Shown here piece by piece: positions 35,440-43,801 of a stretch of DNA of 61,637 nucleotides. Position numbers and translations under genes: made by a program. Where the stretch lies: positions 1-61,637 of the forward strand of contig JBFMDN010000033.1 of the NCBI GenBank assembly GCA_040753915.1, read 5' to 3'. The stretch's first letter is position 1. Each line of letters opens with the position of its first letter. This stretch comes from JBFMDN01 sp040753915 (GTDB taxonomy: Bacteria; Desulfobacterota; Desulfomonilia; Desulfomonilales; Desulfomonilaceae). Below the pieces are notes generated by a model, which was given only the letters and a program-made list of their open reading frames with translations, did no database searches and was not told the origin of the DNA.

Positions 35440-36881
35440 GCATTCGACTGATTGCGGCAACTCTTGGAGCCTTGGTAGCCCTTCTGGGGCTGTGCATGCT
35501 TTCGTCCCTCTACTGGTCCCTGCATTACCAGGACGGACTACATTTCCAATGGGTGGCCGTCTCGGTCTGTACCATCGCGGGTGGAGCCGGCCTCTTCTTT
35601 GCCCTCAGAGAGCCTCACGCCGAATTTGGAATGCGGGACGCCTTCGTGGTGGTGACCGGCGGTTGGGTAGCTTCCGGGATACTCGGTGCCGTCCCATTCA
35701 TGGCCTGTGGAGTCCTGCCCAGCTTTACCGATGCGATCTTCGAATCCGTGTCAGGATTCACGACGACCGGCGCTTCCGTTCTGGCAGACGTCGAGGCCGT
35801 TCCGCGTTCGGTGCTCTTCTGGCGGAGTCTTACCCACTGGCTGGGTGGAATGGGCATCATCGTTCTGTCCGTGGCTATCCTGCCCTTGTTGGGCGTCGGC
35901 GGCATGGCCATGTTCAAAGCGGAGGTGCCGTCTCCGGTGGTGGACAAGCTCAAACCCACCGTCGCAGCCACTGCTAAGGCCCTCTGGAAGGTGTACCTCA
36001 TTCTGTCGGCTGCTGAAACACTCTTGCTCATGCTTGCCGGCATGGAGCTTTTCGACGCCATTTGCCACACTTTCGGCACCGTGGCAACAGGAGGCTTCTC
36101 CACCAAGAACCTTTCCATAGGGCATTATGAGAGCCCGCTCATCCACCTCATCATCATCGTGTTCATGCTCATGGCCGGCGCAAACTTTACGCTCCACTAC
36201 CAAGCGATGAATTTCAACTTCTCGTCTTACGGGCGATCCCAGGAATTCCGCCTGTACCTGATTATTTTTCTTGGCTCCACAGCATTCATATTCTGGAACA
36301 TTTATAGGCTGCCGAATGCCGGACTCTTTGCATCGCTCGACCAGGCGGCCTTTCAGACTGCATCCATCATGACCACCACCGGATACGGGACTGCGGACTG
36401 GGAACAATGGCCCTGGGCTTGTCAATGGCTCTTGCTTTCCCTCATGTTCATGGGAGGATGCGCTGGAAGCACAGGTGGCGGAATGAAGTGCATGAGGCTA
36501 GTGATTGTTGCGAAGCACATTCTGAGAGAATTAAAACTCTTGCTTCATCCTCGGGCCGTCATCGCCCTGAAGATGGACCGAGCAGTGGTTCACAATTCTA
36601 TCGTCAACGGCATCCTGGCGTTTGTAGCACTTTTCGTTGCTGTCTGGTCCCTATCCACTGCTTTGCTGGTTGCTATGGATCTGGACGTTATCACCGCGGT
36701 GGGGGCGACAACCGCAACGCTGTCAAACATAGGGCCCGGGTTGAACAAAGTGGGAGCGATGGACCACTACGGCTGGCTTTCGCAGCCGGCCAAGTGGCTG
36801 TTGTCCTTCAACATGCTGATCGGTCGTCTTGAGCTCTTTACGGTCCTGATACTGTTCGTGCCCGATTTCTGGAAGAAATGA
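35436..36881 (+). CDS. trkH: Trk potassium-uptake channel subunit TrkH
   Basis: Membrane pore subunit of 481 residues. The four pore-loop filter regions are recognisable: GFTTTGASVL, FGTVATGGFSTKN, TTTGYGTADWEQW and TATLSNIGPGLNKVG. The GCAGSTGGGMKCMR segment before the third membrane repeat is characteristic. About ten transmembrane helices plus pore helices are evident. It overlaps trkA by four bases. It provides high-affinity K+ uptake gated by TrkA. Confidence 0.95.
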   Translation: MSIRLIAATLGALVALLGLCMLSSLYWSLHYQDGLHFQWVAVSVCTIAGGAGLFFALREPHAEFGMRDAFVVVTGGWVASGILGAVPFMACGVLPSFTDAIFESVSGFTTTGASVLADVEAVPRSVLFWRSLTHWLGGMGIIVLSVAILPLLGVGGMAMFKAEVPSPVVDKLKPTVAATAKALWKVYLILSAAETLLLMLAGMELFDAICHTFGTVATGGFSTKNLSIGHYESPLIHLIIIVFMLMAGANFTLHYQAMNFNFSSYGRSQEFRLYLIIFLGSTAFIFWNIYRLPNAGLFASLDQAAFQTASIMTTTGYGTADWEQWPWACQWLLLSLMFMGGCAGSTGGGMKCMRLVIVAKHILRELKLLLHPRAVIALKMDRAVVHNSIVNGILAFVALFVAVWSLSTALLVAMDLDVITAVGATTATLSNIGPGLNKVGAMDHYGWLSQPAKWLLSFNMLIGRLELFTVLILFVPDFWKK

Positions 36882-37025
36882 AGGCGACAAAGCCCTTGCT
36901 GAAAACTAGCGACATCCGCCCCTCCCTCCGCGAGGATAGAAAGAGACAACGCCGTTGGCTCAAAGAAAACCCAGCGAGGCAACAAGCATCGATTCCCATG
37001 TTTATGTGCACTCGGGGCTGAATGA

Positions 37026-37054
37026 TTGACATAATGAGGTCCATTGGGTATTGC
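37026..37054 (+). promoter_or_regulatory. Possible promoter of the activase/dehydratase gene
   Basis: Consensus TTGACA (37026-37031) with TATTGC after 17 bases (37049-37054), about 85 bases before the start at 37140. The -10 box is only half consensus; the gap from trkH contains no gene. Confidence 0.35.
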
Positions 37055-37139
37055 GCAGCATGGGTCTGTCGACTATGCTATTATGTTGTTGTTCTTCTGA
37101 GCGGAGAAGCCCCAGGGGCGAAAGGGAGAGTTGAAAGCT

Positions 37140-40100
37140 ATGGAATCACTGGGTGTGTGTTTAGGAGCCTCCACGTTGAGCATGGTCCGTGTTCGGAGGA
37201 ACGGGGGGAAAACCGAAATAATTGATACTTTGACGGTAACCCACGAAGGTAACCCGAGAAAGACCCTCACAGAAGCTCTGGAGCGCATCGAAGACGTGCG
37301 CACCATACCCATCGCTGTCACGGGAAGAAAATTCAGACAGTTCGTCGCCTTGACCACAATCTCCGAGCCTGAAGCCGTGGAGATAGCCGTATCTCACGTC
37401 CTCGATGGGAACGATCGGTACCGCGTCGTCGTCAGTGCCGGAGGAGAAACATTCCTGGTATATCACTTGGACGAAGACAAGAGAATCCAAGGAATACAAA
37501 CAGGAAACAAGTGCGCTTCAGGAACCGGCGAATTCTTCCTTCAGCAAATCGGCCGGATGAATCTCAGCCTTGAAGACGTGGCAGCGCTCGGCATTTCCGA
37601 GCACCCGCACAAGGTTTCCGGGCGGTGCTCAGTTTTTTGCAAGAGCGATTGTACCCACGCTTTGAACAAAGGAGTGCCTAAGGGTCAGGTTGTTGCGGGA
37701 CTGGCGAAAATGATGGCCGGAAAGATCGTGGAATTGCTGAAAAAGCTCCCAAAGAATTCCATCATGCTCGTCGGCGGATCGTCTCAAAACAAGACCATGA
37801 TCCATTACCTCTCTAAGGAAATCAATGACCTGTACATTCCTGAGGAAGCCCCGTATTTTGAAGCACTTGGGGCCGCTCTCTGGGCATGTGACCATCCGAC
37901 TACCCCGTACCGGGGGCCGGACCACGTTTTCCAGCGAAGAGGTTCAGCGTTCGGCTATCTCAAGCCACTCGCGGACTTCCGCCACATGGTCCGGTTCGAA
38001 GAGAGACCGAGGGGAGTTGCCGAAGCGGGGGATCGGGTGATCCTCGGATTGGATGTGGGCTCCACCACTACCAAGGGAGTTATCATGCGGTGTCGGGACA
38101 AGGCAATTCTTGCTGCCGACTACTTGCGAACTGACGGAGACCCGGTGGGAGCGTCGAGAAGAGTCTACCGCAGCCTGGCCGACCAGATCGAGGTGCCTGT
38201 AAGCATCGTCGGACTGGGCGTCACGGGCTCAGGGCGGCAGATAGCCGGTCTGCACGCCATGACCGATGGAGTAATCAACGAAATCATCGCGCATGCCGCG
38301 GCAGCGGTCTATTTCGACCCGGAGGTGGACACCATCTTCGAGATCGGAGGTCAGGACGCCAAGTACACGTACATCACCAACGGGGTCCCCAGTGACTACG
38401 CGATGAACGAGGCATGCAGCGCAGGTACAGGCTCGTTCCTTGAGGAATCGGCCAAGGAAAGCCTTGGGGTCATGGTTACCGATATAGGAAGAGTGGCGTA
38501 CACGGGAACCAATCCCCCAAATTTCAACGACCAGTGTGCAGCATTCATCGGATCGGACATTAAGAATGCGGCGCAGGAAGGTATCCCGGTCAATGATATC
38601 GTCGCAGGTCTCGTCTATTCGATTTGCATGAACTACTCCAATCGGGTGAAGGGAAACCGACCTGTGGGTCGCAAGGTATTCATGCAAGGAGGGGTCTGCT
38701 ACAACGAGGCTATCCCTGCCGCAATGGCAGCTCTCACGGGAAAGGAAATTATCGTGCCACCGGAGCCCGGGTTAATGGGGGCGTTCGGAGTGGCCCTGGA
38801 GGTGGAGCGCCGCCTGGAAGTCGGCCTGATGCAGGAATCGGCATTCGACCTGGAACGGCTGGCCAATCGGGAAGTGGTTTACAAGAAGCCCTTCATCTGT
38901 GGCGGGGGAAAGGAAAAGTGTGACCGCAAGTGCGAGGTCGCACGCATCGAGCTCGAGGGAAAGACCTATCCCTTTGGAGGGGCATGCAACCGGTACGTGA
39001 ACTTGATTCGCAACGTCCAGTTCGACGTGGCTTCACTGGATATGGTCGACTACCGACAGAAAGCGGTCTTTCGCGACCTTGCTCCGGACGACCCGGCCGA
39101 TGGGCGTCCAACAATCGGCCTGAACCGATCGTTTCTCATCAATACCTATTTCCCCTTTTTCAACGCGTTCTTCAGCCGACTCGGATTTCGCGTGGTCCTA
39201 CCGGACCGGGTCGACTCCGTGGGCGTGGACCAGCAAGGCGCCGCCTTCTGCTACCCCGTGGAAATCTCCCACGGCTTCATGGCCGACCTGCTGAGAAAAG
39301 ATCCTGACCTACTCTTTCTGCCGCACATCAGGGGAATTCCTACCGACGAAGAGCGACGCAATACCTGTACATGCGTGTTCGTGCAGGGGGAAGCATTCTA
39401 CCTCAAGAGCACGTTCGAGGGCACCCGCGCAAAGAAGGTTCTTACCCCGTACCTCGATTTGAGCCGCGGGTTCGAGCCGAAGATCGACGAATTCGTGAAG
39501 ATCGCTCGGGAGCTGGGGGGCTCTCCCGGTCGGGCCAGAGAAGCATTTACTGCGGCCATGGCTGCCCAAAGGGCCTTTCGAGACCAAATTCGGGAAAAGG
39601 GCAACCAGATGTTGAAGGAGATCGAAGCCGACCCGGAGCTTATGGGGGTTGTTCTGTTCGGCAGGCCGTACAACACTTTCGCGTCCGAGGCCAACAAAGG
39701 AATCCCGGCAAAATTTGCGTCCAGAGGATACCGAGTCATTCCGTTTGACATGCTGCCGTACGAGGATCAGCCCATGGACGACGAAGAGACCATGTACTGG
39801 TCCATGGGACGCATGATACTCAAGGCATCCCGGTTTGTTAAGAATCACCGGCAACTGTTCGGCACGTTCATCAGCAATTTTTCCTGTGGTCCCGATTCCT
39901 TTGTCGTGGGATATTTCCGCGAGGAGATGGGACGCAAGCCTTCTCTGACCTTGGAACTGGATAGCCATACCGCTGATGCGGGCCTGGAGACTCGCATCGA
40001 GGCATTCCTGGACATCGTTCACTACTACCGAGAGCTCGAGAGCAAGAACCAGATCCAGATTGAGGCGAAAGACTTTCGCCCTGCGATGGCTGCCGTTTCC

Positions 40101-41420
40101 GACGGGAAGCCGGTCATCGTGACCTCTGACGGACGGAAGCTCCCCCTAACCCACCCTGATGTTCGCATTGTCCTTCCTGCGATGGGGCGTTTCGCGCATC
40201 AGGCGCTGGTGGAGACCTTCAAGAAGGTCGGGATCCGAGCCCACGGATTGCCGCCCGCGGATGAGGAGGTCCTTAAGCTCGGAAGAGGAAACTCCACATG
40301 CAAGGAGTGTTTGCCGCTCCAGACCACTGTGGGATCGATGCTGCATTACTTGTGGCACGACCGGCCGAAAGATGAGGTTACCGCCTACTTTATGCCGGGT
40401 GCGGGCGGTCCATGTCGTTTCGGCCAGTACAATGTGTTTTCGAGGCGGCTGATCGAGCGATACCGCATTCCCAATGCCGCGGTGCTGACTCTTAATGCCG
40501 CAAACGGGTACATGGGCCTGGGGGACCGCTTTACCTTGCCCGCGTGGCGCTCCATCGTGATCGGCGACGTCATGTACGAGGTCTGGTCCACGCTGTTGGC
40601 CGCTGCCAAGGACCGGGAATACGCGATGGAAGTCTTTTTCCGCCAGTGGAACGCCCTGGTGGGAGTAATCGACAAATCGTGGCGAGTCATTCGGGATGCG
40701 CTGAAAGCCACAGCACGAGAGCTTGCAAAGATCCCGCTGAAAGTGCCGTACGCGGAGATACCAAAGATTTCTCTCATCGGTGAAATATACGTGCGGAACG
40801 ATCCTATTTCTTTGCAAGGCCTCGTCGAGAAGATGGCGGACCGCGGGTTTATTGTCAGGACATCCCAGACAAGCGAATGGATCAAATACGTGGACTGGCT
40901 GATCAAGCACAGAATAGAAGGGGATAAGCCGGACATTCCTTTCTGGATCCGGTACCATGTCAAACGCTATTTTGACAGAAAAATTCGTAGCTTGTTGGCC
41001 CCTTCCGGGCTCTTCTTCGACGAGGTTCTGCAGGTGGAGGATTTGATCCGGTCCGGGGAAAAATTCATCTCCCCAATGCTCACCGGCGAGGCCATTCTAA
41101 CAGTGGGCGCTGCCTTGCACGAGATCTTGCATCCCGCGTGCGGCATCATATCCATAGGTCCTTTCGGGTGCATGCCGTCTCGGGTCGCTGAATCCATACT
41201 GTCAGAGCAGTTTACTACAACCGAGAAATTGGAGTTGCTTCAAACCAACGGCAGCTCGCCAGGCCTCAAGACTATGCTGAACAAGAAAAACCGTAAGCTT
41301 CCGTTCCTCGCCATCGAGACGGATGGAAATGCTTTCCCTCAGATTATCGAGGCGAGGCTCGAGGCTTTCTCCCTCCAGGCCAAGAGGCTCCACGAGGAGA
41401 TGCTGCAACATGCCCACTAA
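37140..41420 (+). CDS. Giant 2-hydroxyacyl-CoA dehydratase activase/dehydratase-like fusion
   Basis: A 1,426-residue protein. Two BcrA/BadF/HgdC-type ATPase domains come first (residues about 4-270 and 298-565). The second shows GLDVGSTTTKGV, FEIGGQDAKYTYI and NEACSAGTGSFLEESAKESL with the bridging-cluster Cys; the first has GNKCASGTGEFF and Cys-rich SGRCSVFCKSDC. A DUF2229-type domain starts near 650, followed by dehydratase-subunit-like parts with FGRPYNTFASEANKG, NFSCGPDSFV, STCKECLPL near 1053 and CGIISIGPFGCMPSRV near 1333. The family is widespread in anaerobes, and its reaction is not established; ATP-driven low-potential electron transfer is the likely principle. ATG 37140 with GGGAGAG upstream is preferred over TTG 37131. 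Confidence 0.85.
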   Translation: MESLGVCLGASTLSMVRVRRNGGKTEIIDTLTVTHEGNPRKTLTEALERIEDVRTIPIAVTGRKFRQFVALTTISEPEAVEIAVSHVLDGNDRYRVVVSAGGETFLVYHLDEDKRIQGIQTGNKCASGTGEFFLQQIGRMNLSLEDVAALGISEHPHKVSGRCSVFCKSDCTHALNKGVPKGQVVAGLAKMMAGKIVELLKKLPKNSIMLVGGSSQNKTMIHYLSKEINDLYIPEEAPYFEALGAALWACDHPTTPYRGPDHVFQRRGSAFGYLKPLADFRHMVRFEERPRGVAEAGDRVILGLDVGSTTTKGVIMRCRDKAILAADYLRTDGDPVGASRRVYRSLADQIEVPVSIVGLGVTGSGRQIAGLHAMTDGVINEIIAHAAAAVYFDPEVDTIFEIGGQDAKYTYITNGVPSDYAMNEACSAGTGSFLEESAKESLGVMVTDIGRVAYTGTNPPNFNDQCAAFIGSDIKNAAQEGIPVNDIVAGLVYSICMNYSNRVKGNRPVGRKVFMQGGVCYNEAIPAAMAALTGKEIIVPPEPGLMGAFGVALEVERRLEVGLMQESAFDLERLANREVVYKKPFICGGGKEKCDRKCEVARIELEGKTYPFGGACNRYVNLIRNVQFDVASLDMVDYRQKAVFRDLAPDDPADGRPTIGLNRSFLINTYFPFFNAFFSRLGFRVVLPDRVDSVGVDQQGAAFCYPVEISHGFMADLLRKDPDLLFLPHIRGIPTDEERRNTCTCVFVQGEAFYLKSTFEGTRAKKVLTPYLDLSRGFEPKIDEFVKIARELGGSPGRAREAFTAAMAAQRAFRDQIREKGNQMLKEIEADPELMGVVLFGRPYNTFASEANKGIPAKFASRGYRVIPFDMLPYEDQPMDDEETMYWSMGRMILKASRFVKNHRQLFGTFISNFSCGPDSFVVGYFREEMGRKPSLTLELDSHTADAGLETRIEAFLDIVHYYRELESKNQIQIEAKDFRPAMAAVSDGKPVIVTSDGRKLPLTHPDVRIVLPAMGRFAHQALVETFKKVGIRAHGLPPADEEVLKLGRGNSTCKECLPLQTTVGSMLHYLWHDRPKDEVTAYFMPGAGGPCRFGQYNVFSRRLIERYRIPNAAVLTLNAANGYMGLGDRFTLPAWRSIVIGDVMYEVWSTLLAAAKDREYAMEVFFRQWNALVGVIDKSWRVIRDALKATARELAKIPLKVPYAEIPKISLIGEIYVRNDPISLQGLVEKMADRGFIVRTSQTSEWIKYVDWLIKHRIEGDKPDIPFWIRYHVKRYFDRKIRSLLAPSGLFFDEVLQVEDLIRSGEKFISPMLTGEAILTVGAALHEILHPACGIISIGPFGCMPSRVAESILSEQFTTTEKLELLQTNGSSPGLKTMLNKKNRKLPFLAIETDGNAFPQIIEARLEAFSLQAKRLHEEMLQHAH

Positions 41421-41513
41421 CCCCAATGCGGTGGGCCTGGCTCCGAGAAGCATTGCCGAAGAAGGCGGCGGAAAGTCCCGCCCCCCCTTCCCTCGAGGGC
41501 ATGGAGCTATGTC

Positions 41514-41897
41514 ATGGGCTGGATACGAGACGCATTGCAGATGACGACCGTCAAGAAGGGCCAGCGCGGCGAAGAAATAGCAGCGAACTATCTGAAGCGT
41601 AATGGATACCGGATCATACGGCGCAACTTCTCTTGCAAGGTCGGCGAAATAGACATCATCGCTCAGCACGAGGGGTACCTGGTCTTCGTAGAAGTTCGCT
41701 CCCGCACTGATGGCTCGTCCCTGAATCCGATCTACACCATTGACCGGCACAAGCAGGAGCGTATCGTTCGAGCGGCACAGGTCTATCTGGACAGACACTT
41801 TACCGGCACGCCGCAGGTGCGATTCGACGTGGCCATAGTAACCGTGACCAATCCTCCATCGGTCGAGGTGATCCCGGACGCGTTTTGGGCCACCTAA
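41514..41897 (+). CDS. YraN/UPF0102 family protein
   Basis: A 127-residue protein of the restriction-endonuclease-like fold. It has the hallmark GQRGEEIAANYLKRNGYRII, then RNFSCKVGEIDIIA and LVFVEVRSR, which correspond to the Asp/Glu-x-Lys nuclease motif with Arg in place of the usual Lys. Role unknown in all bacteria. GGAG lies seven bases before ATG 41514; a second ATG at 41541 would remove nine residues. It follows the giant activase gene by about 90 bp and precedes tRNA-Arg. Confidence 0.85.
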   Translation: MGWIRDALQMTTVKKGQRGEEIAANYLKRNGYRIIRRNFSCKVGEIDIIAQHEGYLVFVEVRSRTDGSSLNPIYTIDRHKQERIVRAAQVYLDRHFTGTPQVRFDVAIVTVTNPPSVEVIPDAFWAT

Positions 41898-42095
41898 TCA
41901 CACCATTTCGCAAATACGGCTGGGTATTCTGCCACGGCTCACTACGTACTTGCGCTCTGGAGGAGTGCACTTTGAGTAGTCCCGCGAGACGCGGATTTTC
42001 AACCTGTAATCCGGTGCAACACGACCACCAGTCGGCCCTGAAAGGGTCGCCCAAGGGCTATCCGACGTGCCCCGCAACGACGAGGCTTCAAAAAG

Positions 42096-42124
42096 TTGAC
42101 AAAACCCCTGGAAATGTCTACAGT
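42096..42124 (+). promoter_or_regulatory. Sigma-70 promoter of tRNA-Arg
   Basis: Consensus TTGACA (42096-42101), a 17-base spacer and TACAGT (42119-42124) end 74 bases before the tRNA. Confidence 0.6.
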
Positions 42125-42198
42125 GGTGGTCACCATCAGTTCCGTCTCGGCCCCTTCCCCAACCTGAGACAGCGTGGCGGGAATGATGCCGGACATAT

Positions 42199-42275
<77 letters not shown>

Positions 42276-42287
42276 AGAAATCATTAA

Positions 42288-42317
42288 AGATTCAGGATGC
42301 AGCCTGAGTCTTTTTTT
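42288..42317 (+). terminator. Rho-independent terminator after tRNA-Arg
   Basis: AGATTCAGG (42288-42296) pairs with CCTGAGTCT (42303-42311) around a six-base loop, one G-T pair, followed by seven T. It begins 13 bases after the tRNA. Confidence 0.8.
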
Positions 42318-42650
42318 GTTCCCAGCCCCATTCTTGTTCACAAAATGTTCACATTTCTCTCGGACAGGGGACTTTTCCCGCTTGGCCACAAGGACTTCAG
42401 TCTCACCGTGGTCGAAGCTCATCTGGTCGATCGCGGCCAGCAACTCTTCATCGCTGATCCTGCCAGGTCGTTGACAGACTTTCCTTTGAACCAATGCGCC
42501 ATAATGCTCTCTGCAATCTGGTAATCCATGCCTGAGCACCTGGCATTCGTCCGCCATGTGTGTCTCAGTGATAGCTGGCGACATACACCTTGTCTCTTCT
42601 GGTACACGATTTCATAAGTACGGTTACGTATCTCAGGGTTATTAAGAAGA
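42300..42650 (-). pseudogene. Tyrosine-recombinase (integrase) C-terminal remnant
   Basis: On the minus strand the frames encode HTWRTNARCSGMDYQIAESI followed by MAHWFKGKSVND, which fits the HxxR and second-His region of phage/island integrases. After one frameshift near 42466 comes RISDEELLAAIDQMSFDHGE, the usual C-terminal tail. The N-terminal domains are absent, and upstream sequence is replaced by REP-like hairpins. No stop is seen before the tRNA. The gene points at the 3' end of tRNA-Arg, the standard arrangement of an integrated island. The catalytic Tyr region is not clearly preserved, so it is inactive. Confidence 0.65.
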
Positions 42651-42677
42651 GGAATGATGGTGATCATTGATTGCTTC

Positions 42678-42925
42678 ATGCCCCGAAGGGGCATACCATG
42701 AGTAGCCGTGGGTTTCAACCCACGGAAGGAAAAAGCCGACAAGGGGGGACCCTGACGGGGTCCACCATGTAAGTGCAGGAGGGCCAAGGCTCATTCATGA
42801 TCGGTTCCTATACCTGGCGATGAGACTCCTCTTGGTCGACCCTTTCAGGGTCGGTTGGTGGTTGTGCCGTGCCGAACCACAGGTTGAAACCTGTGGCTAC
42901 TGAAGGTGCGCTCCTTCGGAGCGCA
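42678..42925. repeat. REP/BIME-like cluster: two inverted three-hairpin units
   Basis: Six perfect hairpins lie in 250 bp: 42678-42694 (ATGCCCC/GGGGCAT), 42706-42725 (CCGTGGGTT/AACCCACGG), 42747-42763 (GGACCC/GGGTCC), 42837-42853 (CGACCCT/AGGGTCG), 42877-42896 (CCACAGGTT/AACCTGTGG) and 42907-42925 (TGCGCTCC/GGAGCGCA). Read on the opposite strand, hairpins 6-5-4 repeat the order, loops and linkers of 1-2-3 (ACCATGAGTAG against ACCTTCAGTAG), but the stems differ with both sides changed. This is the arrangement of REP sequences handled by RAYT transposases, and a RAYT pseudogene is adjacent. Confidence 0.75.
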
Positions 42926-42978
42926 AACCTCCAACTGAGTCGAGGCAGAATACGTGACCGTAATTATGAAATCCTCTT

Positions 42979-43643
42979 CTAAGTTTGACGCTTGCGAGGT
43001 GTTCCGGGTTTTCCTTTGCTCAGGTCTCGACCGGTGATCGTCTCGATTCTTGCCACAAACGCTGCTTCTCCGGCCGGGCTACCGGTCCGAGTCCGTTTTC
43101 GGAGCGAGCTCAACAGGCCTTCGTCAGAGGAGAGCAGCAATCGATCCCAATCCTGGAGAAGTCCCAGTAGGATTCGATCTGTGACGAGCGGCTCATGCAC
43201 GGTAATCCCCATGTGAAATCGCGCTCTAGACCAGGGATAGTCCTAGGGTACGTCTGCCATACCGGCCCGTATCGGATTCTGTTCCACATAATGCGCTGCG
43301 CCAAAAGGTGACCCTCGTCCAGAACACACGAATGGAATCGCCCTTGGAAGAGGTAACAGCGGCCCCCTGCAGCGAAGCTATTCATTCGTGCGTATCGCCA
43401 GTGAGCCCGGCCAAAGCACTTTGCCAGCCAGTCCTCTCGCTGCGGTACTGCGACAAAGTGGACATGGTTGGTCATGAGACACCAAACAAGTACCGAAACT
43501 CCGTGCCGGTCGATTTCTTCTCCCAGCATTCCAAGATACTCACCACGGTCCGATTCTTCATGAAACACGTTCATAGACCGAACACCACGCTGCGTTGCAT
43601 GGTGCTGATAGCCGGGGACCACTATGCGCGACAGACGAGCCAT
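42979..43643 (-). pseudogene. RAYT (Y1 HUH) transposase pseudogene
   Basis: The N-terminal half (start near 43643, MARLSRIVVPGYQHHATQRG) carries the catalytic HUH pair in MTNHVHFVAVP and continues to SCVLDEGHLLA. A frameshift near 43305 then moves the reading to AHYVEQNPIRAGMADVP, a TAG follows at 43245-43243, and the frame resumes DYPWSRARFHMGITVHEP to the end near 42979. It is a single-domain IS200-like REP-associated transposase, inactive here. It sits beside the REP-like hairpins it presumably once processed. Confidence 0.85.
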
Positions 43644-43697
43644 TATCTCTTGCTGCAAGACGATCTCATGATCGTCAACAAAAACCTAGTGTATGTC

Positions 43698-43727
43698 ACC
43701 AGAAATCACCAGAAATCACCAGAAATC
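43698..43727. repeat. Three tandem 10-bp repeats (ACCAGAAATC)
   Basis: Three perfect head-to-tail copies lie 55 bp upstream of the RAYT pseudogene start. Too short and few for CRISPR; possibly a replication slippage tract or iteron-like site. Confidence 0.8.
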
Positions 43728-43801
43728 GCAAAGATAGAGAAAGATGCGGATGAATTCGTTTATTGATGCCTATTCATTAAGGGAGCCAAGAAAGGGGAAA
43801 A

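Noticed and set aside
43698..43727. CRISPR-like array
   Set aside because: Three 10-bp tandem units without spacers; no cas genes.
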